This document shows, piece after piece, positions 1 to 8,700 of a stretch of DNA of 12,182 nt (positions are counted from its first letter, which is position 1; each line of letters opens with the position of its first letter). The stretch lies in the NCBI GenBank assembly GCA_000697335.1, contig JNEM01008526.1, positions 1 through 12,182 on the forward strand, in the 5' to 3' direction. This DNA is from Conidiobolus incongruus B7586 (lineage: Eukaryota; Entomophthoromycota; Entomophthoromycetes; Entomophthorales; Conidiobolaceae). The position numbers and the translations under genes are program-made. The notes under the pieces were generated by a model that was not told the origin of the DNA, searched no databases, and saw only the letters and a list, made by a program, of their open reading frames with translations.

Positions 1-1270
1 AATTAATATCCTTTAAAATTATATTATATATATATTTCAGAAATAAATTAATAAAATTAATTTTATATAATTATAAAAATCACTGAATAATACCTAATCA
101 ATATTATTTAATTAGTAACAAATAAATATAAATTTTATATTATTATAAATAATTATATATTTTAAAATTAATATTCAAAGTAATTAAAAATAACACAATT
201 TATTAGCTTATTTATCAAATATTATATTAATATAATGACTGTTCCTATTTTAAAAATTGATAGAATTATTAATTCGAGCTAAAGGATATGATATTTAAAA
301 AATTTCTGCTTGATTTTTCAAATTTATAAAATAAATATTTTATTTCTAGTTCTATATAATACTAATTAAAGATTTTATTTCAAACTATTCATTAATAAGA
401 ATATAAATATAATAAAATTATCCAAGGGATTTTTTAACTTTTAATATAATATTTCATAGAATTATGAGAAAATAATTGAAGAATCAATAAAAGGATTTAA
501 AAAGTAATGAAATAATAATAAACTTGCTTATAAAATCTGGATTGTTAAGAATAAAGTTTATTTTTAATTAAAATATAAAATATATTATCTATTCCATATT
601 TATTGGTAATTAATTTATAATTAATAACTAATATACATTTTAAAAAAGATGCTATATTATTTTAAATAGCTTTATATTGATAAAAACTATCTAATGTCTA
701 ATCAATTTAATTGGAAATAAATATTAATTTGATAAATATCATAATCAAATATAAAATTTTTGAATATAATAATAAATTTAGGTAATTTTTTTAGGATTTA
801 AAATTTTGGCTCATTAAAATCTGATTTAATTCACTTTATTAATAGTAATTATAAAAAATTTTTATATAATTTAAAATATTACTATATATCTTGTATATTA
901 TAAAATTAGAAAAATAAAAATAAATAAATTCATCAAGGAAATATAAATAGAATATTATAACTCTTTCATAAATAATAGTCATTATTCAATCGCCTTGACA
1001 AATATAGAAATACTAAAATTAATATTTTCACTTATTCTTTCCATTTGAATTATTCTTGATAATTTTGTAAAAATATTTAAAAGGTTGTTTTTCGAAGTAT
1101 GAATAGTGATTTATAATAACTTATATGCGTCAACATTCAAAATATTATTTTTATTTTTATACATTTTGTGTTCTAGAATATTGATGATTTTTATTATATA
1201 AAATATAATAAAATTTCAAGAACCATAATAATAATAATAATAATAATCAAATTACCAATCTTCATTTTTT
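1..1270. other. Gene-free AT-rich spacer
   Basis: No supported gene is visible on either strand. The sequence is mostly short A and T runs with frequent stops in all frames. The only structured element I can point to is the ATA microsatellite near its right end. No conserved protein motif, tRNA-like cloverleaf or transposon terminus was recognised. Confidence 0.6.
1225..1247. repeat. ATA trinucleotide microsatellite
   Basis: An uninterrupted run of about 7.7 ATA units lies some 30 bases upstream of the promoter block of the CAP pseudogene. Such runs are expected in DNA this AT-rich and probably vary in length between strains. No function is inferred. Confidence 0.85.
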
Positions 1271-1273
1271 TTA

Positions 1274-1365
1274 CTATATTATTCAGAACTGTGTTCCTTG
1301 CTAATAATTCTTTCCTATTTTTCGACATTACGATATTATTATTGATTCTACCTAGCCAATCAATC
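1274..1365 (+). promoter_or_regulatory. Relict promoter of the CAP pseudogene, shared with the intact paralogue
   Basis: This block aligns in order with the DNA upstream of the intact minus-strand CAP gene. Recognisable parts are a TATA-like stretch (about 1274-1281), a segment built on TCAGAACTG..TTCCTT (about 1279-1300, matching TCAGGACTGGATTCCTT), TTTTCGACA (1318-1326), and TCTACC followed by AGCCAATCA (1347-1362, matching TCTACCAAGCAAATCA). Spacing to the start codon is similar in both copies: about 65 bases here and 57 in the paralogue, measured from the TCTACC element. The similarity shows the duplication included the promoter. Which parts bind factors is unknown, though the CCAAT-like core in the last block is suggestive. 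Confidence 0.55.
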
Positions 1366-1411
1366 TTTATTATAATTCATATATATTCTAAATTAACTAT
1401 CTATCAGTATA

Positions 1412-2192
1412 ATGCTCTCTATGGAATATATCGCAGTTTTGATCATGCTTAATGGAGCATTTCAAGCCATACCCTATCATGAAAAAAAGCTTCCTTAACC
1501 TACCAAGGCCATAATTACTAGCACTACTATCGATTCTACCTCTATCACTTATTCCACTCTTACTCCATCGAATCCTATCATTATTTTCACTTCAATTAGT
1601 CCTGATAAACTTGATTACCAATAATTCATATTTATAAATACAATATAAAAATAATTAATCCTTCAGGCATTCCTGTTCCTACTTCTGCGACTAATCCCGA
1701 AAGTTCTGCCAATCCCAAGCCTCCAGAGAAACTTTTATGAACAAGTTTCAGTCTCGACCTGAAGCTCCCAATGTGATACAGGACTTTTAAATGGAATTCT
1801 TAAAAATTTTCAGGATTCACTTCTCATTCAATGCTAAAAATATTTCAGATGAAACTAACCGAGTCAGAGCTGAATTTGGCAAAAGAACATTTGTATTATA
1901 TTTCACTACCAAGTAAGAAGCTTATGATTATTTCAAATTTATGGAATCAATTAATACATTAACTCATGCTCGCCCTGAAGGCACCAGCATGCGGAGTTAT
2001 TTAGAAAAGCTCGACTTCAAGGGTTGCATGAATGGTGAAAACATCGTTTTTGGCGCTCAGTTCATTAATGACATCATCCACCCTTGGACAACTTCTGATT
2101 CCCATTTGGAGGATATGATCGGTAATTATAAATAAATAGGTAATGCCATCTTTAGACCTTATACGGCTCAAGTTTCAGCGTCTGACGCTTGA
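1412..2192 (+). pseudogene. Decayed secreted CAP/SCP-domain protein gene
   Basis: This is a broken paralogue of the intact CAP gene at 8701-9522. The ATG at 1412 opens a recognisable signal peptide (MLSMEYIAVLIMLNGAFQA) followed by PYHEKKLP, matching PHYEEKLP of the intact copy. A premature stop at 1496-1498 then replaces the Gln codon of the paralogue. A Ser/Thr/Pro-rich linker with at least one frame change follows. The CAP domain resumes at about 1824 with DETN at 1848-1859 and ends at the TGA at 2190-2192, exactly where the intact gene ends. Two further in-frame stops interrupt the domain (1914-1916 and 2133-2135), leaving a 64-codon uninterrupted core that includes THARPEGTSMR and GENIV. 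By ungapped hand alignment, 59 of 114 domain residues equal the intact copy. Of the cavity residues, the first His, the GEN glutamate and the last His remain. The Trp-Glu glutamate has become Thr. The linker is shorter than in the paralogue and lacks its poly-Thr tracts. Reading through introns does not explain the stops, because they fall inside aligned coding sequence. Confidence 0.88.
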
Positions 2193-4190
2193 TTAACTTG
2201 ACAATCCAAATTCTATATATTCTTACCTCTCATCACAAAATATCATAATTTAAGATCACTGTATAAACTTTAAATACTCAAACTCCCCTCAAATCATATT
2301 TAATATTATAGATTAAAATTTAATTATTTTAACCTGATCACTATCATATTAATATTTTTTAAAAAAATAGAAAAAATTTTATTATTAATTGTATAATGGA
2401 TAAAACAATATAAAATATAAATTTAATATTATTCAAATTTGAATCAATATTTTTGAAAGTTTTTAAATTTAAAATTTTTTGGGGTAAATAAAAAAGATTT
2501 GGAATGATTTAAACAATTAAGGAGATTGAAATCGATTAGAAATCACTGATAATTTGTAATTTTTTTGGCAAATATTTATATTAAATATTAACGATAAATT
2601 AATCAAGACAAATAAATGCGTATTTTGTATTTTTTTATTTTAGTTTATAGCAGAATTATGATATTTCACACAAGTTTAAAACTATCAAAAAAATTGATAA
2701 TTTAAAATATTCTTATTTGGAATAAGAGAACTAAAATCAAACTATTTTAACTCAAAATAGAATGATACTAGTTTAGCAATTAGATAACTGATAAGACTAA
2801 TAAAAAAATTAAAAATATTGCAATTAAATCAAAGTGCAAAATAAAAATAGGAGAGATTAACTATTTTGATAATGATTATTTTGATCCAATATTTGTGTTA
2901 ATTATTCCGCAAAATAAATTTGAATAGTATTTGTCATTACTTAATTTAGGAATACTTTTTGATTTTAATTTAACCGATAAAGCAATAAATATTTAATGCA
3001 ATAGCATTTACAAATACAAAATTTATATTATATTTTATTATCATTAGTATTAGGTCGATAAAGTTAATAATTCGGAATAGATGTATCATTTATATTGTGT
3101 AATTATATAACAATCATAACAAAATGAATGAAAACTATGTTTAATCTAAATCATTAATAAAACAACAATAATCAATTAACTAAATATAATATCTCAATGC
3201 TATTTCCATTCAGCAATTATTAAAGGAGTAAAAATTCTATTAATATTGGTCTAAGGTACAATATTTAATGTTATTAAATAAAAATAATGGTTTAGAGATT
3301 ATTTTTTGTCATAGACAAAAAATTTGATAAAATCTAAAATTTAAAGCTATATACTATAATATTTTTATTCTATAAAGTAAAATGAATTTCAAGATATATT
3401 CGAAATATTGAAATTTAATTCACTGTATACATTAATTAACTATATTTAAAATGCCTATTGTATTATTCATGTAAACTTAGGCTATTATTAGCAACAATAT
3501 TATCCAATTCTTTTTCTGCCTGCTTTTTGTGATATAATTGAAATTTACTAATTATTTGAATATGGAACAAATTTGAATTGAAGTTCTATTCTATACAAAA
3601 AATCTATTTTTACCTATCGAACTATTATTCACTAATTTACTAACCTAATAATTCAACTAATGATAACTTCGAAATCAGTATCCATAAAGTAATGTTAATC
3701 TGAGAAAAGGAGGTAAAATCTATAATAATATTTACTAATTATTAATCCACCTTTTTAATTGTTAATTATTATCATTATCATCAACTATTAAACATAGATT
3801 CAATACCAAACAATGTTATGATTTTATATTCTAATGTTTTAATTGTTATATTGTTATTATATGGGAACATAATTAGATAAATTGTAATCTAATACGAATA
3901 TTAACAGACAAATATTTGACATAGAATTTCAAAAATCACCTCCATTCGTATTATATCTCAGCATTTCCTTAACTATATTAAGTTTTAATAAGATATGAGC
4001 ATCTCGATAATAAATCTAAGTAAAGCCCATTTTCTACGGAGATTATAATAAATATTTATGAAACTTAAAGTTATAAAATTCCTTCAACTGATAAATTTAA
4101 AAAAATTTTCATAGACCAGGAATTTGAGACCAAGTTATTAAATTTCAAAATTCTTTCCCCCTGAATGGAAAGTATTTAAATTAAGTGAAA
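2193..4190. other. Gene-free spacer between CAP pseudogene and receptor gene
   Basis: Nearly 2 kb without a supportable open frame on either strand. Composition is AT-rich but somewhat less extreme than the 5.3-7.3 kb spacer. The only notable structure is a 10-base inverted repeat at 3890-3953. I see no protein remnants, RNA genes or transposon ends. Confidence 0.55.
3890..3953. repeat. Perfect 10-base inverted repeat upstream of the receptor gene
   Basis: TAATACGAAT at 3890-3899 is matched by its exact reverse complement ATTCGTATTA at 3944-3953, with 44 bases between. Each arm carries a CG step, which is less common here than pure A/T palindromes and makes chance a little less likely. It lies about 280 bases before the receptor start codon. 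It could be a pair of oppositely oriented factor sites or simply chance. Confidence 0.4.
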
Positions 4191-4193
4191 ATG

Positions 4194-4200
4194 TATAAAA
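4194..4200 (+). promoter_or_regulatory. Candidate TATA box of the receptor gene
   Basis: TATAAAA ends 33 bases before the ATG at 4234, a plausible core-promoter position if the 5' leader is very short. A pyrimidine tract (TTCTTTCCCCC, 4151-4161) lies just upstream. In DNA this AT-rich, TATA-like strings are common, so position is the main support. Confidence 0.4.
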
Positions 4201-4233
4201 ATTAATTATTAATTGAATTTTTGAGATATAGTC

Positions 4234-5205
4234 ATGGATTTAATTCAAAATAAGATTAACAATGGTGCGATTTGGAATACCACGGTAACCATTATATGCG
4301 CTAGTATTGGACTAATTTCTCTGTGCCTGGCAGTACCTCTTTTCATCATTCATTTGAGGAACAAGAATTCGAGCTGGAATATTGATCAAAAGCTGCTTGC
4401 AATTCTCATCTTATTCGATATTTGTGTGAGTATGAGTCTCATGCTAGTCATGATCACATCTGCCGCCACCGAATTCAAAATCTATATGAACTTGAAATAT
4501 TCTTGGTTCTGTCAAATCCAAGTGATATTCCTAATTGGATTCATTCACTCTTCACTTTATACAGTAGCAATCATTGCTTGTGAGCGATTTTTACTCATTT
4601 GCAGACAAATTAATGTGGCAGATTGGATTTGGTGGGTAGTGTTAATATTAAATATTTCTACTACTTGGATACTGTGTATTATCACTGGAGCCTATAGTCA
4701 ATTTCTAATGATGCCACTTGGAGGCTATTGCTTTATTTTGTGGGAGAATATACTAGGCAAAATCGATATTGTAGTGTTCGGTAGTCAAGGTATTCTATCA
4801 ATTCTCGTCCTCATATTCTGCTATTTGGGCATTATTTGGACTCGTTACAAATCCATCCAAGATTTGAACCTAATAGGCTCCAATGCTTCAGAATTGACCA
4901 ATGTACAGAATGAAATGTACCTTACCAGACGCAAGCAAGCTAAAGGCACATTAACCAAGTCGCTGATTCAAATTGTTCTATACTTCTTGTGCTTCTTACC
5001 CGAAGTCCTCGCATTCTTTTACGAAATCATCGTTAAATTGAATCGACCATTAATTTGGGATGCTATCAGTCTAATAGCAGTAAATTGTGCAGCTTTAAAT
5101 AACTGTATTGTCATTTTAGTGATTTATCCCAATTATAGGGATGATTTATTACATTTTTACTTTTTTAAATGGAATCATCAATCTAGGATTATTAATGAAA
5201 AATAA
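4234..5205 (+). CDS. Seven-transmembrane G protein-coupled receptor, rhodopsin (class A)-like
   Basis: A 323-residue intact membrane protein that probably senses an extracellular ligand and signals through a heterotrimeric G protein at the plasma membrane. Seven hydrophobic helices can be placed at roughly 16-40, 53-75, 92-116, 131-152, 177-201, 241-264 and 273-298. The short N-terminus carries a possible glycosylation site at Asn15. Cys93 at the top of helix 3 and Cys166 in the second outer loop are placed like the class A disulfide pair. CERF (116-119) ends helix 3 in the position of the DRY motif. Helix 6 contains FLCFLPE (251-257), resembling the CWxP switch, after a basic third inner loop (RRKQAKGTLTK). 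Helix 7 ends in YPNY (298-301), a degenerate NPxxY. The C-tail of about 20 residues is short. The start is favoured by a good context (GTCATGG) and the TATA box upstream. No intron is needed. Ligand and G protein partner cannot be told. Class A assignment is by motif, so a divergent fungal-specific receptor family is the alternative. Confidence 0.85.
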   Translation: MDLIQNKINNGAIWNTTVTIICASIGLISLCLAVPLFIIHLRNKNSSWNIDQKLLAILILFDICVSMSLMLVMITSAATEFKIYMNLKYSWFCQIQVIFLIGFIHSSLYTVAIIACERFLLICRQINVADWIWWVVLILNISTTWILCIITGAYSQFLMMPLGGYCFILWENILGKIDIVVFGSQGILSILVLIFCYLGIIWTRYKSIQDLNLIGSNASELTNVQNEMYLTRRKQAKGTLTKSLIQIVLYFLCFLPEVLAFFYEIIVKLNRPLIWDAISLIAVNCAALNNCIVILVIYPNYRDDLLHFYFFKWNHQSRIINEK

Positions 5206-5249
5206 TAATCTTAATTTATTCCTTTATTTAATAATATAATTTTATGCCT

Positions 5250-5255
5250 AATAAA
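5250..5255 (+). terminator. Candidate polyadenylation signal of the receptor gene
   Basis: AATAAA begins 45 bases after the receptor stop codon, a typical place for a 3'-end processing signal. Specificity is low in this AT-rich background. Confidence 0.3.
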
Positions 5256-7321
5256 AGGAATTAATTTATAATGTATATTTGAAAAATGTATTATAATATA
5301 TTAAATATTTTGAATTGTTAATAGTATATCATTTAATTAGATTATTATAACTTTATAACTATTAATATTTTATTAAATTTGTATAAAATTTTTTAATACA
5401 AATTTTCAAATAATTATTAATATTATAATAACATAATTGAATATTAATTGTTTAAATTATAAAAATCAAACCAAAGCTATACAAATATATACACTTGAAT
5501 TAAATAATATATCATAAAATACATTCTTTATATTTATATTAATATAATTTAAGATTGATTAATTTTAAAACATTATTAATTAATTATATAATAATTTGAA
5601 AATCTTATAATTTATAATATTATTTTTTTAATATCTATTGAAAAATAATAAATTTTATTATCATACACTAATAATTTTAAAGGCATAAGCTGCAAAAATT
5701 TATTCAAACTACATCAAGCTTTATTTACATAGTATATATAAAATCTATTTTAAGCAACAAATTTTATATATAGTTGAATATTAATTATAATTTATATTAA
5801 AAAACTGATTTAAACTAATTGTTAAAAATGTTTTATAGTCTATACTAATAATAATAAATATAGATATTATTAAATTTTACTATTTGGAATTACATATTAA
5901 AATAATTTAAAATCAAATATATAATAATTAATATTGAAAATATTTCATTTTGGTTATTTTAATATTAAAAGCCTTTATATTAATTTATTATACTCTTATA
6001 ATATAAATTGCCTTGATTATTATTTTATATTAATACACATAGTGTGTATATATATAGCTTATACAATTAATTTTTAACTTCCAATTTTATAATAGTAGAA
6101 TATAAATAGAAAATTAATATATAAATATCCTTTTAGTAAAATTACCAAAAATGGTAAAATATTTTGAATTTGACTATTTATAATCCATTTTAAAAAAAAT
6201 ATAATAAATATAAATTATAGTATACTAAGATATATTAAAATTTAAATATCAAATTTTTTGTTTTATTAAAGCGAATATTTCATTGATATAAATAGCCATA
6301 GAAATATTTAAAATATTTTAATTTTAATAAGAAATTAATACCAAATGGATCCTAATGATATTCATTTATGATTAAAATATTTTGAAAATTAAATTTAGTA
6401 TTTTATATTTCAATAACCCTTATATGATTTCCATTAAATTTAGATTTATTTTTTGATTTTTAATAGGTTATTAACAATTATAAATTTTCAAATAATTTTT
6501 TGGAATATTATTTAAAGAAAGATAAAATCGAATTATAAATGAAATAAAATTTATAATTAAAAAAATTAATTTTTAATATTATGTTTTGATTTTTATTAAT
6601 CTCAATATATTTTTTAATATTTATAAATTTGTATAAATATTTTATGATCTTTTTAATATTATTTTATAATTTATGACCCAATAATCATTATCATATTTTT
6701 ATTTTCGAGAATAGATATATCGAATTAAGGAAGTAATTATATCATCTACAAAATATATTTGAAATTAATTTTCAGTCAAACATATAATTTTTAAATTTTT
6801 GATATTTTAATATATATTATTTTAAAAATTATTAATTCAAATATTTGTATATTTTATGGATCAAAATAGGCTAAAATATAAATATTCATTTATCATATTA
6901 TGAATTAATATATCAACCTAATAATGCATTTATTTCATTTCAAAATATATATTCATGATTAAATCAATTATTCAATTATTAATAAATTGGTAATTTTTTA
7001 AAAAAGTTTGAAAATATTTTATTATGAATCATTCTTATAGGATATTTAGGTAGTCATAAACTTAAGGCACTCAAATTCATACTCAGCATTAAAATAAAAA
7101 TGTATATCTGAACTGGATATTTCAAATTATTATTAAACTATTATTTGATAAATTTTTCAATAAATTATTTTTTAATAATTTAAAATTATTAAAGTATGTA
7201 AAAATTATTTATTTATTAATTGAAATTTTAAACTTTTATAAAACAGATTATATATTTTAAATTGTATTAACCTTAATAAAATTAATTCAATCTTATTTTA
7301 TATATCTATCATTACAGGTAA
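5256..7321. other. Extremely AT-rich gene-free spacer
   Basis: About 2 kb with no supportable gene and the lowest G+C of the window (4 G/C in the 60 bases 5401-5460). A small less AT-rich island at about 7036-7095 precedes the subtilisin pseudogene and might be an eroded 5' part of it. I could not align it to any signal peptide with confidence. Confidence 0.55.
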
Positions 7322-8380
7322 TCTATATCAATTCTGGGTAAGTATATTTTATTTTTCAACTGTAATAGTTGTATTAATTTCGAAAACTATGTCGCTTTTG
7401 TTACCAACCTTTTCGTCTATAAATCCAGTCTCAATGCTGTTCATCACAAGTATGACACTGTATTAAACGGTATTTCAATAAGTTTCTATGCTAACACTCT
7501 CGCTAAGGCGAAACAATTACCCAACATTGTATCTGTGACTCCAGACAGTCTGGTTGAGTTAGATGCCATTCAGACCAATATCCCTTGGGGCCTTGCTAAA
7601 GCTTCTTATCCTATTAAATCGAATTCTACTGCCAAATTTACTTATACCTACAATCACAATGCTGGATTAGGAGCGACAATTTATTGTTCCTTGATATTAG
7701 TATCTCTATAAACAATATCTGCTTCGAAAGTCATACTAAACCTAGATTTAGTGGGTATACCAGTCCTGATTAAAATAAGCACAGTTACAGAACTCACTAT
7801 GCTGTAACTGTTGAATCAAAGACTCATGATATTGCTAAGGAAGCTATTTTGATTTCTGTCAAAGTCTTAGATGATTATTGCAGTGGTACCGCTTCTGACA
7901 TGATTACAAGTCTCAACTGGATTGCTAAGAATGCCAATGGTCCAAAGGGCAATGTGATTCTCATGTGTTCTGGATTTCCAGTCAATCAGTGAATCAATCA
8001 AGCAGTTGATTAAGAAGGTGCTAAAGATATTGTAGTTGATAACTCTGATAGTCACGACAATTTGAAGCTTGCAAAAGTTCACCGGCATCCGCTGAGGGAG
8101 CTATTGCATTTGGTGTAACTGATTTCAATGATACTAAAGCCAGATTTTTCAACTTTAGTACTTTTATTTCTATTTTGGCTGCCAATAAGAATACTGGCAT
8201 TTTGAACAAATCAGGAACTTCTATGACTTTCCCTCATGTTGTTGATTCGGCTACTACTTTGCTTAGTGAAAGAGTCGCTCTTAAAGATATTGGATCTACT
8301 TTGATTGAAAAAGGTACTAAAGGAGCTTTTCTGAATTTGGTGCCGATTCTCCCAATTTATTGGATCACGATGAACAATAG
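7322..8380 (+). pseudogene. Broken subtilisin-family serine protease (S8, proteinase K-like)
   Basis: Remains of a secreted subtilase that would cleave proteins outside the cell. A frame open to 7708 encodes an inhibitor I9-type propeptide, seen in HKYDTVLNGISISF, LPNIVSVTPDSLVEL and the junction motif IPWGLAK. The catalytic Asp region (DISISINNICFE, like VDTGI) follows in another frame. The HGTHCAGT motif appears as YRTHYAVT, so the catalytic His seems replaced by Tyr. AILISVKVLDD and the Asn-region strand VILMCSGFPVNQ come next. Then follow AEGAIAFGVTDFND and the Ser motif SGTSMTFPHV with the nucleophile retained. The end DSPNLL..DHDEQ and TAG at 8378-8380 match the usual C-terminus (proteinase K: PxGTxNLL). 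About six stops or frame changes interrupt it, and no convincing start codon or signal peptide is visible, so the 5' end is lost or eroded. Base composition is still coding-like (27 G/C in 60 at 7501-7560), suggesting fairly recent death. It runs convergently toward the intact CAP gene. Confidence 0.88.
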
Positions 8381-8585
8381 CTTAATAAGATTTAACGTAA
8401 TATCTATATATTTTAATTATATTAAACAATATGCATAATAAATAAAAATTTTTCCAAATAATTATAATCTTCAACTTTTAATAAAATATTATATTATATT
8501 TTAATTTTATAATTTAAATAGTTTTTATTTGATTTTATTTTATTTATATATGATTTTATCAATTTAAAAATAATGTATTATTATC

Positions 8586-8608
8586 AATTTTTTTTTCAAA
8601 AAAAAATT
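8586..8608. repeat. Perfect A/T fold-back between convergent genes
   Basis: AA, nine T, one C, nine A, TT forms an 11-base perfect inverted repeat around a single base. It lies in the 320-base gap between the ends of the plus-strand subtilisin pseudogene and the minus-strand CAP gene. A role in 3'-end formation from both sides is possible but unproven. A homopolymer palindrome can also arise by chance or replication slippage. Confidence 0.5.
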
Positions 8609-8700
8609 AATAAATACAATTTAAATGATATAACATAATCATGATATAAAATATAATGTTTCTAATGAGTGATGCAAAAATGCAAAAACTAATAAATGAT

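Noticed and set aside
1620-1672. Intron in the CAP pseudogene ending at CTTCAG before GCATTCC
   Set aside because: The sequence on both sides and within aligns continuously with coding sequence of the intact paralogue, so decay explains it better.
5256-7321. Mitochondrial or plastid origin suggested by the extreme A+T content
   Set aside because: The genes are secreted or plasma-membrane nuclear-type families with signal peptides and ordinary stop use, including a TGA stop. No organellar genes are present.
7338-7368. Possible 31-base GT-AG intron (GTAAGT ... ATAG) at the start of the subtilisin remnant
   Set aside because: The frame is open straight through it, and the encoded residues (GKYILFF...) fit the spacing of an I9 propeptide start. 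It is also very short for an intron. Kept only as an alternative.
7867-8209. Two minus-strand open frames of 62-73 codons
   Set aside because: They overlap the plus-strand subtilisin remnant, which has clear family motifs. The minus frames have none.
8175-8438. Stand-alone 87-codon plus-strand gene
   Set aside because: It lacks an ATG at its start (TTG at 8175) and is the C-terminal part of the subtilisin pseudogene. The tail past about 8340 is out of the family frame.
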